Assembly: GCA_014529385.2 (NCBI GenBank)
Contig: CM043958.1
Location: 146,591,734 to 146,651,733, forward strand
Origin: Adiantum capillus-veneris
Taxonomy: Eukaryota; Streptophyta; Polypodiopsida; Polypodiales; Pteridaceae
DNA length: 60,000 nucleotides
Direction: 5' to 3'
Shown: in pieces, positions 11,849 to 22,380 of the stretch
Layout: the number at the start of each line of letters is the position of its first letter
Position numbering within the stretch: the first letter of the stretch is position 1
Made by a program: the position numbers and the translations under genes
Notes under the pieces: generated by a model
Told to the model about the DNA's origin: nothing
Databases searched by the model: none
What the model saw: the letters and a program-made list of their open reading frames with translations, nothing else

Positions 11849-12372
11849 GGTAGGCCAATAGAAATATGTTCAATTCCCTTTAAGGTAGACTGAATCCCTC
11901 TATGCCCCGCATACGGGGGAGCATGAGATTCATACATTACTTTCTCACGTAGGGAGTTAGTAACGCATAGTCTATTGCCATAGAGAAGATAACCATCCTT
12001 TAAAGTAAATGGTTCTTCTTTCTTCCCTAATGTAAGGGCTGAAATCACATCTCTAAAATCGGGATCAATAGCATACTCATCTATCATTGAAGATAGATCA
12101 CTGTGAGTTGCTATGGAAACCGCATTCACTCTCGGCCGTCTTGAGAGTGCATCGGCTACTTGATTATGCTTGCCAGCAATGTGAGCAATATGAAAATGAA
12201 ATTGCGAAAGGAAATTTGCCCACCTCATTTGTTTGTCGGAGAGCTTGGTCTGCGTCATGAAGTACTTAAGACTTTGGTGATCCGTTCGCAGAATGAAAGG
12301 AGTCCCCAATAAATAGTTCTTCCATGAGTCTAAGGCATGTAGAACTGCAAGGAGTTCCTTTTTGCACTGCAA
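11845..12372 (-). pseudogene. E2 RNase H remnant and IN zinc domain start
   Basis: It begins just after the deletion joint (…GCAGTGC joined to AAAAAGGAACTCC). It retains ELLAVLHALDSWK, RTDHQSLKYFMTQ and IAHIAGKHNQVADALSRRP of RNase H, then HAPPYAGHRG of the integrase zinc domain. Near 11870 a frameshift replaces the expected YFYWPTMK end. The first RNase H Asp lies in the deleted part. Confidence 0.85.
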
Positions 12373-12477
12373 GGCTAAAAAATCCCTATTCTACTTACTC
12401 ACAGGCAATTAATAATACCAACCATTTGTAGCTAGCTTGAGGACCTCCCTTCTTGAGCAAGAAAAGAGAAACCTTGA

Positions 12478-12490
12478 GCTCTGATACCAA
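12478..12490 (-). promoter_or_regulatory. E2 primer binding site (tRNA-iMet type)
   Basis: The minus strand reads TTGGTATCAGAGCTC next to the 5' LTR, a close match to the complement of initiator tRNA-Met. It is better preserved than in E1. Confidence 0.85.
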
Positions 12491-14080
12491 TGTAACATTT
12501 AATGGCCTAATAACTTATGTGTAGCGGAATCTAGCATGAACATAGTGGGCATTTCATTAGAGTAGATTCCTAATGAGAATTACAAGAGTGCTTGGGTGGA
12601 GAGAGCAACAAAAAGCATAACACCTAGTTAGATAGCATCGACAATACTTTCAAAAGAGAGAGCAATTAAGCTATTGACAACAGTTGAGGACCGGATTTTC
12701 ATGGAGCCGGTCCCCCCTCCAAAAGGCTTTGTATTATGGTTTCTCCCATCAAGAGAGACATTGTACAATACAATTCTTTGTGTTCCTTCAAGACTAGCTA
12801 GTGCAATGAAGATGGAAACTTCATGCACTAAGCAAAACACTTAACAAACACAACTTGAATTATCCCCGTTCTCAGACCCAAGACCTCACACACCTTCGAA
12901 GATGGTGAGAGCTAGCAGGGTATGAGAGTAGATTGAGAGGAAGAAGGAGTATCTTACGAGAAAGATGTACATCTCCTCACATAATCACTCATATGTAGCA
13001 TAGCTTAGCTTAGTAATTAGCTTGGTAGAGGAGATGAGCATGCATTGAAGCTTGGCTCTTGGTTGGATTTGCATCCACATGCCAAGAGAGTGTTGATGTA
13101 GGCTTCTATCTCACAAGCTTGGAGTAGGTGATGAGTTCTCCATTAAAGCTTGGGAAGAGATAGTCTTCTCTTTCTTCACACATGAGCTTATGTGAGTGTG
13201 TGTGTGTGATAATGCCTTGCAAAAAATCAGCCCCCTCTCTCTCTTGGGCGAGCCCTCTTGCTAAATGCTCTTCCTGAAGCCTCATTGGCCCTCCACAAGT
13301 CAAGCCAATTACAATTAAGCAGCATAAGTGATAGCCTTCTGACATGTGTCCTGCTTTCCCCGTTTGTGAGAGCTTTAGGTAATTAAATAATTAAACTAAA
13401 CTCTCATTGGACCCCTTTGCCTCCTGGCCAATACGAATCAGGCAAGCCATGGGGCTCCTGAATGCTCATTGGACCCCTTGGGAGACTGCCCAATAATCTT
13501 CTAGGAGACTAAATTCTCATTGGTTTCTTTTATTAAATGTTTTTAAATTAATTAAACTAGATTTACACTAGCTTAATTTTCATTGGTCCACTTCAAGGGT
13601 CATCCAATAGAAATTGGGCACACCTTGTGGGCATTTGGCCTAGGGAGCTGACATGTGTCCCTCATTACCTTTGCGTAAAGGGAGCCTGTGTGTGTGTGTG
13701 TGGCTTTCTCTCTCATCCCCTACCTTTAGGGCTCGCCCCCTCCCATGTAGGGATGTGCAAAGACTTTTAGGGCACACACAAAGCATCCAATTTTCCCTAG
13801 GGTTGACCTTTGGACACAACCTTTGAATTTTGGAACCTTACCATTTTGGAAGTCTTAATGGGCTGAACCTTAGGGTCTTTTTAGCCCATTGTTGAACATG
13901 GCTCTTTTGCAGATGCCCCACCCTTTGGATCCCTATTTTCCCTCCTTTGGATCCCTACTGTGGCCGGTCTGCTAGCTTAACCAATATTCTAGCTTTTTCT
14001 CCCCTGGACTTCCCCACATTAAATGATCAGTTTAATATGAGAAAATCATTTAGGAGAATTAGATATTGATTATTATGACA
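12491..14080 (-). repeat. E2 5' LTR
   Basis: Same termini as the left copy. Its (GT)n tract (about 13687-13702) is shorter than in the 3' LTR. Small indels and substitutions between the two copies are concentrated in the right-hand two thirds. Confidence 0.93.
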
Positions 14081-14085
14081 TAGTA
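14081..14085. repeat. E2 target-site duplication, right copy
   Basis: TAGTA, identical to 8683-8687. E1's internal sequence resumes directly after it. Confidence 0.93.
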
Positions 14086-14354
14086 TGCATGCTTAGATCA
14101 AGTTTGCGGAGACGACGTCTCCCAAACACCAAGTAGAGCTTGTCACTCTATTATGGAAGATTGATAGGACTAATGTGCAGACATGCTTGCGGTAGCCTAA
14201 GGCTCTCAAGCGCCAAATGGACTAGTCATCCATTGTGGAATGATGTCGTAGGGTAACATAGGGATCCTCTACCCGCTAAGAAAAGGACTCATGAATATGC
14301 TTTATCTTCTCTACACCATAGTCGAGGACGACTATGATTTCAAGAGAGAGGTAA
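14086..14354 (+). other. E1 3' untranslated region and polypurine tract
   Basis: This is the distal part of E1's internal region, cut off from gag-pol by E2. It contains GGAGACGACGTCTCC (6-bp arms, near 14108), the hairpin CATAGTCGAGGACGACTATG (8-bp arms, 4-nt loop, 14317-14336), and the purine-rich TTTCAAGAGAGAGGTAA that primes plus-strand synthesis directly before the LTR. Confidence 0.85.
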
Positions 14355-14733
14355 TGTCATAATAATCAATATCTAATTTTCCTAAATGATTTTCTCATAT
14401 TAAACTGATCATTTAATGTGGGGAAGTGCCAGGGGAGAAAAGGCTAGAATATTGGTTAAGCTAGCAGACCGGCCACAGTAGGGATCCAAAGGAGGGAAAA
14501 TAGGGATCCAAAGGGGGGGCCATCTGCAAAAGATCCATGTGCAACAATGGGCTAAAAAGACCCTAAGGTTCAGCCCATTAAGACTTCCTTTATGCTAAGG
14601 TTCCAAAATTCAAAGGTTGTTTCCAAAGGGTTAAAGCTTAGGGGGAATTGGATGCTTTGTGTGCTCTCCAAAGTCAACACATATCCCTACATGGGAGGGG
14701 GCGAGCCCTTCTTGTAGGGGATGAAAGAGAAAG

Positions 14734-14826
<93 letters not shown>

Positions 14827-16017
14827 CTCCCTTTACACAAAGGGAATGAGGGACACATGTCAGCTCCCTAGGCCAGATGCCCACAAGGTGTGCCCAGTTT
14901 CTATTGGATGACCCTTGAAGTGGACCAATGAGAATTAAGCTAGAGTAAATCTAGTTTAATTAATTTAAAAAAAATTAATGAAAGAAACCAATGAGAATTA
15001 AGTCTCCTAGAAGACTATTGGGCAGTCTCCCAAGGGGTCCAATGAGCATTCAGGAGCCCAATGGCTTGCCTGATTCCTATTGGCCAGGAGGCAAAGGGGT
15101 CCAATGAGAGTTTAGTTTAATTATTTAATTACCTAAATATCTCACAAAAGGGGAAAGGGGGACACATGTCAGAAGGCTATCACTTATGCTGCTTAATAGT
15201 CATTGGCTTGACTTGGGGAGAGCCAATGAGGGCTCAGCAAGAGCAAATAGCAAGAGGGCTCTCCCAAGAGAGAGAGGAGGCTGATTTTTGCAATGAATTA
15301 TCACACACACACTCACACAATCTCATGTGTGAAGAAAGAGAAGACTATCTCTTCCCAAGCTTTAATGGAGATCTCATCGCCTACTCCAAGCTTGTGAGAT
15401 AGAAGCCTATAACGACACACTCTTGGCTTGTGGATGCAAATCCAACCAAGAGCCAAGCTTCAATGCATGCTCATCTCCTCTACCAAGATAATTACTAAGC
15501 TAAAGCTATGCTAATATGAGTGATTATGTGAGGAGATGTACATCTTTCTCGTAAGATACTCCTTCTTCCTCTCAATCTACTCTCATACCCTGCTAGCTCT
15601 CACCATCTTCGAAGGTGCGTGAGGTCTTGGGTCTAAGAACGGGGATAATTAAAGTTGTGTTTGTTAAGTGTTTTGCTTAGTGCATGAAGCTTTCATCTTC
15701 ATTGCACTAGCTAGTCTTGAAGGAACACAAAGAATTGTATTGTACAATGTCTCTCTTGATGGGAGAAACCATAATACAAAGCCTTTTGGAGGGGGGACCG
15801 GATCCATGCAAATCTGGTCCTCAATTGATGTCAATATCTTAATTTCTCACTCTTTTGAAAGTATTGTTGATGCTATCTAACTAGGTGTTATGCTTTTTCT
15901 TGCTCTCTCCACCCAAGCACTCTTGTAATTCTCATTAGGAATCTATTCTAATGAAATGCCCACTATGTTCATGCTAATTTCCGCTACACATAAGTTTTTA
16001 GACCATTAAATGTTACA
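14355..16017 (+). repeat. E1 3' LTR (full length)
   Basis: TGTCATAATAATC...AATGTTACA, 1663 bp. It contains a (CA)45 tract and ten CCAAT or ATTGG pentamers between 14901 and 15227. A ~70-codon frame near 15668 recurs in all copies, but I treat it as non-coding (see rejected items). Confidence 0.94.
14735..14824. repeat. (CA)45 microsatellite inside the E1 3' LTR
   Basis: About 45 CA units. The same position holds about 7 units in E1's 5' LTR, about 8-13 in the two E2 LTRs and about 17 in the solo LTR. Confidence 0.97.
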
Positions 16018-16022
16018 TTACC
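16018..16022. repeat. E1 target-site duplication, right copy
   Basis: TTACC, identical to 2385-2389. Confidence 0.93.
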
Positions 16023-16749
16023 ATTTGTCGTTATCGTTATTGAGGTAGTTGTATGATTGGTCTGCTTAAATTATGCGACCTATGTCTTCTTAACCCAGAC
16101 TTACTTAGGTGTTGTTGGTGATCGTAGTGGTGGCTGTATCCTGGTGGGTTTTCTAGATAGATCCCTTGGACTATTTGCTGTGCTCAACTCTGCAGTAGGA
16201 ATCTCCTTGGTTTTCTCTTTGGGATCCATTGTTAATATTTTCTAAGGAAGGGTTGTTTGCCCTTAAACTTTTAAGTCCGTTACCAATGGTTTGGTGTTTT
16301 TTGCCGCAAATGGAACCAGTTGGTTCTCTTTTGCATGCTTAATGGTGAATGTATTAGAGCTCCAATCAATTTTTACATTGTACTTTATTTTCCATGGCTA
16401 ACCAAGCAATACTGGATGTTGCACTGGCTTATTTTCTACCACAAAAAACTTATGACAATAGAGATATTGAATAATTTGCACATGTATCACCATCCATCCC
16501 ATTTCCTTGATTGTATGCTCTGAATAACTTTGAATGTCTTGTTTTGTTGATTGAAGCTCTTCCTCAAATGTAAGTTGCTTGTATAGGCCATAGGAAATAA
16601 GATTTCCTTGAGCGTCCAAAATCTAGGATTGCATTCGCCTCCACTTGATTGCCTCCAAGATTTTGACTTTTAGTGTCAGATCCACCGTATGTTCCTCTTC
16701 AAAATCTATCACTTTGATTACATTGATCCCTAATGGTTCCCCTTGTTGC

Positions 16750-18330
16750 TGCTATTGTCGTAGAAGCTTTTTTTTTGCCATGCACTCCTTGGATTCGTCT
16801 TGAGATCCTTTGACTATGCGCTGCTTTTCTTGAGATCTTTTCTTTTCTACATGTATTTGTTGAAGCATGTTTTGGGTTAGTGGTAGATGATACTTTTTAA
16901 GCTGACAACCACTAATCCAATTAGGCATTTCTTCCCCATCCAATGTAGCTTGATAGTCCCACTTGGTGATATTTCATTGATCATAAAGGGTTCCATCCCT
17001 CGCTTTTTAATTTTCTTAGCATGTTGTTTCAATGTATAAACCAATACATAGTCTCTTGTTTTCAACTCTTTTGAACGTACATGCTTACTGAAAAATTCTA
17101 TTTGTCTTCTTTTCTGAGTGTAGATAAAAGCTACAACTTTTAATCAAAGCTCATCTAATTTTTCAAGGTCATCTAGCCTTGAAGACACTTTGTGACCCGT
17201 CCAATCGAGTTGTTTAGCTACTCTTAGTGTTGGGATCATGAATTCCATAGGAAAGGTAGCATTAAGACCGAACACCATGTTGTATGGTGTTGTTCAAATC
17301 AAGGTCTTCTAGGATACCATATAAGCCCATAGTGTAGACTGTAACTGTTGGTCCCAATCTGCTCTTGAATCTGATACTATTTTGGTCAATATAGTGCATC
17401 TTTATTTGTCGCTTCAGCCTGTCCATTAGCCTATGGATGGTATGGAGCAGACTTCTTGTGAGCTACCATGAATTTTTCTAACAAATTTTCAATAACTTCA
17501 TTAATAAAATGTGTGTCACGATCACTGATAATCTCTATGGGTAGACCATATCTAGCAAAGATATTTTCATATAGAAACTGTGCAGTGGTCCTTGCATCTA
17601 TTTTCTGTGTGGCCTTATCTTTAGCCCATTTTGTGAGATAGTTCGTAGCCACAATGATATATTGGGCATGAGCTCTATAAGCGGGGGGTGAAATCGGTCC
17701 AACAAAATCTATACCTCACTTAGCAAATGCTCTGGCTCCTATCATTGGCCTTAAGGGCATCTCATCTCTCCTTATTGGCACTTTGGTACGTTGACATGCA
17801 TCACATCTCCTAACATATTCATTAGCATCCATGTGTAATGTAGGCCACTATATTCTAGAATTACGATAATTTTTGCTATCTTATCCCTTGAAAAATGGCC
17901 TCCACTGAGTCCTTCATGTGCTTGATCTAGGATAGGCAAATACATGCCTTTTGTTTCACATATCCTAAGCTGATTGTCCTTTCCTCTCTTATACTATTGA
18001 TTTTCAATTAGTAAAAAATCTCGAACCTCCATTTCTATGGCCCTTTGTCGTGCTCTAGAGGTGTTTTCAAGAAACTTCCTTGTTTTGTCAGGTAGTCAAT
18101 TATTTTGGTGCAATTGTTACCTGAAACAGCATTGCATGGTCTACCAGTTGTTTAGACCTGCATGTTGCATAGTTAGTAATGTACTCCAAAACATCAATGC
18201 GTATATTTGGCCAATAAATTCCTAACTGTTGCAAGTGCTGGTATGTTTTCTTTTGCGAGCAATGAAATGTTAAGTTTTTCATATGTGCTTCCAAAATATA
18301 ACAGTCTTACTCTTCCCGACTTGTGCATAC
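16750..18330 (-). pseudogene. E3 integrase remnant
   Basis: From upstream to downstream on the minus strand: an HHCC-like region (HLQQLGIYWPNI, then YATCRSKQ) near 18.1-18.3 kb; the core with ATNYLTKWAKDKAT, IEIISDRDTHFIN and NGQAEATNK near 17.4-17.65 kb; and a C-terminal domain (RDYVLVYTLKQHAKKIKKRGM, then PFMINEISPSGTIKL) near 16.9-17.06 kb. The second Asp and the Glu are present, but stops and frameshifts separate the blocks. Confidence 0.8.
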
Positions 18331-18389
18331 TTGTAAAATGTTGATTGAGCCTAAATGATACATAGTTTGCCAAGTAATTGGAAATACCT

Positions 18390-19098
18390 TGATTATTGAA
18401 CTGTTTGTCTTTTACTTTCCTGTCCCATTATATCGAACTCACCCCCATAGGATAGTAAATTGACTATCTCCTGAGACCATTTTTCTATCATTTCAATGTT
18501 GAGAAGATATGCATCGGGGATGTCATTGTCTACCCCTTCGGAGCTTCTCCATTTGGCAATCTGGAAAGGTGATCTTCTCATAGATGCGTCTTCTCCTTTT
18601 TAACCACAATAGTAAAATCAAACTCTAGCAATATGATAAACCATCTATAATTCTTTTGGTATTGTAGGGCTTGTTTACAAAATATAAGACGGCTTGATGA
18701 TCAGTGAAAAACACAAACTTGTTTTTGCAAGGAGATAATGAAAAAAATTTCTTAATAGCATATATCATTCCGAGCCCTTCTCTTCCCGTGGTTGTGTAGT
18801 TCTTTTCAGCACTATTAAGTTGTCTTCTTGCATAGAAGATTGGTAAATCCATATTTTCTTCTCCTGGCTGGGCCAAGATGCATCCAATAGCAAATAGTGA
18901 AGCATCGATATGAACATGAAGGATCTTCTCCCAATCTAGTGCTTTCAATATTAGAGTGTATATGAGTGCTTTCTTTAATTTTTCAAATGATTCCTCACAC
19001 TCACTTGTCCACACAAAGGCTACTATAAGTTTGTATAGGGGTTGGTCAATGATTGAATACATGTGTATAAACCTCATGTAGTAACCAGAGTGTCCCAT
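18390..19098 (-). pseudogene. E3 RNase H remnant
   Basis: Tether and RNase H sequence are readable: MGHSGYYMRFI, then FVWTSECEESFEKLKKAL, VHIDASLFAIGCILAQPGE, LPIFYARRQLNSAEKNYTTT and FFTDHQAVLYFVNKPY. The Asp-Glu-Asp set of RNase H is still recognisable. Flanking frames are broken. Confidence 0.85.
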
Positions 19099-19110
19099 AA
19101 ATCATTATAC

Positions 19111-20130
19111 CTACTTTACGTTGTTTGGACTAGGCATCTCTACAATTACTTTTATCTTGTCTAAATCGATAGATATGCCATTCTCTGAGACAATATGTCC
19201 CATGATTCTACCTTGTCTAACCATAAATACACACTTTTTTGGGTTAAGACAGATCCTATAAGTCTTGCACTTCTTGAATACTTTTTTGAGGTGCTCTGTA
19301 TGTTCATCTCTCAAGAGAGAGTGCTCTGTATGTTCATCTTTTTTGAGGTGCTATGTATGTTCATCTCTCAAGAGAGAGTGCACACATAAGTCATCCATGT
19401 AGATTTCCAACAATATGCTCAAGTATTCATTAAAGGCATGTTCCATTAATCTTTGAAAAGTTTTGGGGCATTGGTTTAGGCAAACGGCATTACCCTATAT
19501 GTGTATATACCCCATTCCATGGCAAACGCTCTCTTGTATTAATCTTTAGGAGCAATTGTGAGTTGGTTACATCTCAAAACCCATCTAGAAGGAGTATGCC
19601 CGCTTACGTGACACTCGTTCTCGGACATGGTTAGTAATAGGTAAGGGATAATTATCCCTTATTGTGGCGGCATTAACCTTCTTTAGATTCACACACACTC
19701 ATAGTTTACCATTCTTCTTAGGCATTACCACAATGGGATATACCCAGTCGGTGTGTTCTATCTTGTAGATAAACTCTTACTTCTTTAGTTTATCAATCTC
19801 TTCCTTGATGCGCTTAGCAAACATATCATTGTACGTGTAAGCTCTCTGTTGGGTAGGCTTTGCATTGCGTTTTAAAGGGATTGTGTGCTGGCATATCATA
19901 GGATCTACTCCTTTCAGGTCTTTATATGACTAGACAAACACGTCCTTGTGCTCCTCAAGAAGACTTATGAGCTTCTCCTCCTCTTCTAGATTTAGATAGG
20001 TTGCCATGTATGCAAGACGTGGCTCTTCTCCGAGTCCTATTAAGTCTATCTTCTTTGTATCCTCAGGCCCATTTTAGGACTCCTCGTCCTTTTGCTCTTG
20101 TAGAGGTTGCGTCATCACTAACTTTCAATC
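19111..20130 (-). pseudogene. E3 reverse transcriptase remnant
   Basis: Translating the minus strand shows DPMICQHTIPLKRNAKP, TDWVYPIVVMPKKNGKL, YRVMPFA and LEIYMDDLCVH in order, then CLNPKKCVFMVRQGRIMGH. Several stops interrupt it. The YMDD box lies near 19.39 kb. A 57-bp partial tandem duplication at 19281-19380 is inserted just after it. Confidence 0.82.
19281..19380. repeat. 57-bp partial tandem duplication in E3 RT
   Basis: CTTTTTTGAGGTGCT, then TGTATGTTCATCTCTCAAGAGAGAGTG, is repeated with a 57-bp period (starts 19281 and 19338; the second copy is about 43 bp). One base differs. The surrounding frame keeps RT similarity on both sides. Confidence 0.85.
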
Positions 20131-20678
20131 TTGGATAGAGAATTTTTTGTAGTGGGATGGCACACTCATTTTGTCCTTATTTTTCTCGTCTTCTCCTTCA
20201 CCACTTTCTACTTCCATTGTCCATACTTCCCTGAGAGTTTTCTTAAGCTCTTAGAAATTCTTCTTTCTCTCCACCTTGGTCCATTTAGTTTCTCCACACT
20301 CGTTTAATCCTAATTCTTTTGTTTTTTTGGGTTTAGGGGAAAAATTAATCAAGTGAGATTTACAATCTAAGTGCACGTGACAGAGTTCAATTAGCAGGCT
20401 AGTGTACAGAAAAGTCTTTTTTGGTATAATTTTGTGGACAATGTACAAAGATTCCTTTCTTTGAGTTCTTAGGCTGAATTGGTATTCAGTAGTGAGCATT
20501 ACATAAACACCAAGTTCTCAGTGTATGTCAGACTTCGGTGCGCCTTTCATTAGCTCATACAAACGTAGAAAACAGATGGCACCTGAGCCTTCGAAAATGG
20601 GGGAAATTTGAGCATGTTTGTTAGAGGGATTTTGAAGGTGCACGGAATGCTTGGGAGGGGCAGGAACCCATTACTGGA

Positions 20679-21640
20679 GTGCTCATTCCTGTTCAAGCTT
20701 TGTTGGACCCAGTGGCGCAATATGCTTTAAATGAAGTTATCCTGTTCTTCCCAGGCAAGATGCCTACTGCGCAAGATGTGGGTCAGTGGGTAGACTTCCT
20801 TCTCAAACACCAAGCAATTCGATGCATTTACTTTTGTGCCAGAGGATTCTATGAAGTTTTGCTAGCAGACACTGATGCCCATAATATGCTGCTGAGTTGT
20901 CTCCATTGTTTTTTGGTACTTAGATGACACATGTATTGCCATGGTCCCTTACCAAGGACTATCAAAACCTGATCCGTCATAAGTGCCTGGTTTGGGTGGA
21001 AATCCTTGATTTTACACGCACTTGGCACCACTTTTTTCCTATGTCCGCCCCCCATTTGGGGAAAGTGATTTGTCCCCCCAAACTTGATGCCAATACAAAT
21101 CGCTTTTGTGTGCTTTGGGATATAGACATTCCCACCCCTGAGGCTATTACTCTCAATTCGGGGGACCCAGTTATTATCAGGAAACGGCCTTTCAAGCTCA
21201 GATGGGGTAAATTTGAAAATTCATGTTTTCGTTGTGGGAAATTTGGACATATGCAATCTAAATGTTTTGAGCCTATTTTGCAACCCCCTCCTTCAACTAT
21301 CCCTGAGCTTGCATATCAACTGAGAGAGAAGTCCCTAATCCTAGATCTGCCACTGTTGCAGATTCTGCGTTGCCTAATGCTTTACCTATGGATAAAGACA
21401 AGGTCAAACCTGTTGCTTCCCCAAATCCGCCGAGTAAAGGAAAGCCTCTGTCTACTCTTGAATCAAAAAACAAGGGAAAAAATGTGGTCTTGGCGGAAGG
21501 ATCTCCTTGGGTGACCCCCAAGGAGATTGTTAAGATGCTTTTGCAGCTCTCTTCTCGTAATTATGTACCTCCTAAAATGAAATTTGTGGGGCAAAAAACT
21601 CTTCCTTGTAATCATAATCGCACTCTTGCGGATGCATGAA
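20679..21640 (+). pseudogene. LINE 1 ORF1 (DUF4283-like plus CCHC zinc knuckle), broken
   Basis: The first part (FYEVLLADTDAHNMLLS, then MTHVLPWSL) fits the RRM-like N-terminal domain of plant L1 ORF1. The second part (LVWVEILDFTRTWHHFF, then a conserved spacer) ends in CFRCGKFGHMQSKC, a CX2CX4HX4C knuckle at about 21225-21266. At least two frame changes (near 20925 and 21340) and a stop break it. A Lys/Pro/Ser-rich tail follows in the next frame to about 21639. The protein would coat LINE RNA. Confidence 0.72.
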
Positions 21641-21814
21641 TAAGGTGGTGCATTCTTATAGAGATGCAATGGTTCATGGGACCTCTCAGTCACCTATAGG
21701 CTTTGTTGCCTCTGAGACAGGCATGTAGAATATTGTGGTTGAGTTGCGGGTTGCTGATGCTGATGTTCTTATGGGCACGTCAACTTAGTCCCTTCCTTAC
21801 TTTGCCTCTGTACA

Positions 21815-22170
21815 TATCTCTTGAATGCATAGTTGTGCTAGATGCATTTCATATAATGTGTGTGGGTTATGTCACCCTGATAAGTGGAGATTTACTTGGC
21901 ACTATGTTAGATGCATTTCATATAATGTGTGTGGGTTATGTAACCCTGATAAGTGGAGATTAACCTGGAACTATGTACATACATGTAAGGCAACCATTGT
22001 GGTTTTGCAAGAGCACAATGTGTGTGGCTTATGTAACCCCTGATAAGTGGAGGTTAACCTGGCACTATGTACATACATTTAAGGCAGACATTGTGGTTTG
22101 CAAGAGCACAATCAACATGAATATTCTAGGAAATGCTATATTTTGCGGGACTTTTGGGTGTTTTGATTAT
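21815..22170 (+). pseudogene. LINE 1 ORF2 endonuclease N-terminus, internally triplicated
   Basis: The readable motif ISYNVCGLCNPDKWRLTWNY, followed by IVVLQEHN, matches the beginning of L1 endonucleases (Asn of NVRGL, Glu of LQE). The block starting at 21839 is repeated after 69 bp, and most of it again after a further 93 bp. Both periods are multiples of three. The frame then fades by about 22170. Confidence 0.72.
21839..22110. repeat. Tandem repeats within LINE endonuclease start
   Basis: Copies of TAGATGCATTTCATATAATG start at 21839 and 21908 (69-bp period). AATGTGTGTGG...GATAAGTGGAG recurs from 21924 to 22017 (93-bp period). The copies differ at a few bases. Confidence 0.88.
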
Positions 22171-22313
22171 GGTTAGGCATGAGTTGTAGTCAGTTCTAGC
22201 ATATGATGATCCAGCGGGTCATTGGAACACGATCAATGGCCAAATTTATGAATTTGGTGGTGTATTTGCGGGATACTGGATAGCATATGCTGGTTTGTTG
22301 GGACTTTTGGGTG

Positions 22314-22380
<67 letters not shown>

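Larger units (their letters stand above)
8688..14080 (-). mobile_element. E2: deleted member of the same Ty3/gypsy family nested inside E1
   Basis: Two inverted LTRs (1594 and 1590 bp) flank an internal region of only 2.2 kb. The primer site is at the right end, so the element reads on the minus strand. Compared with E1, bases equivalent to about 3604-7112 are missing: gag, protease, RT and the first part of RNase H. The rest of RNase H, integrase and the chromodomain remain. LTR differences are few (about 1-2% by eye, and none seen over the first ~600 bp apart from one base), so E2 is younger than E1. It could only have moved with proteins from a full-length relative, unless the deletion came after insertion. 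Confidence 0.92.
2390..16017 (+). mobile_element. E1: chromodomain Ty3/gypsy LTR retrotransposon, interrupted by E2
   Basis: Layout is 5' LTR, tRNA-iMet-type primer site, gag, PR, RT, RNase H, IN, chromodomain, 3' UTR with polypurine tract, and 3' LTR. An exact 5-bp target duplication flanks the whole. The order PR-RT-RH-IN is that of Ty3/gypsy, and the C-terminal chromodomain-like segment places it among the chromoviruses. The internal region is cut at 8687 by E2 and resumes at 14086. Gag-pol is inactive: two in-frame stops, two frameshifts and a ~0.24-kb deletion in IN. The LTRs differ by roughly 2-3% by eye outside large indels, so the insertion is moderately old. Confidence 0.93.
16398..20560 (-). 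mobile_element. E3: degenerate non-chromodomain Ty3/gypsy remnant
   Basis: On the minus strand, RT, RNase H and integrase pieces follow in Ty3/gypsy order from right to left, with many stops and frameshifts. Motifs such as YMDDLCV, ILDKxKVIVEMPSPNNVK and ATNYLTKWAKDKAT resemble Tat/Athila-type (OTA) elements rather than E1/E2. I find no LTRs or target duplication, so the ends are approximate. It is the most decayed LTR element here. Confidence 0.8.
20640..22170 (+). mobile_element. L1-type LINE remnant 1 (ORF1 and start of ORF2)
   Basis: An ORF1-like nucleic-acid-binding protein is followed about 200 bp later by the start of an APE-type endonuclease, the order of plant L1 elements. Nothing of the reverse transcriptase is seen, and no poly(A) tail or target duplication. 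Loss of the 3' part is unusual, because target-primed copying normally truncates the 5' side. Confidence 0.72.

Noticed and set aside
3129-15880. A ~70-codon frame (FCLVHEAFIFIALASLEGTQ...) recurring in every LTR of the E1/E2 family, including solo and inverted copies
   Set aside because: It has no ATG at the apparent start (GTG), its C-terminus varies, and it recurs simply because the LTRs are copies of one another. It also lies in the region likely to be transcribed leader.
16018-16397. LTR of E3 next to E1
   Set aside because: No matching partner copy, no TG...CA ends and no primer site could be found.
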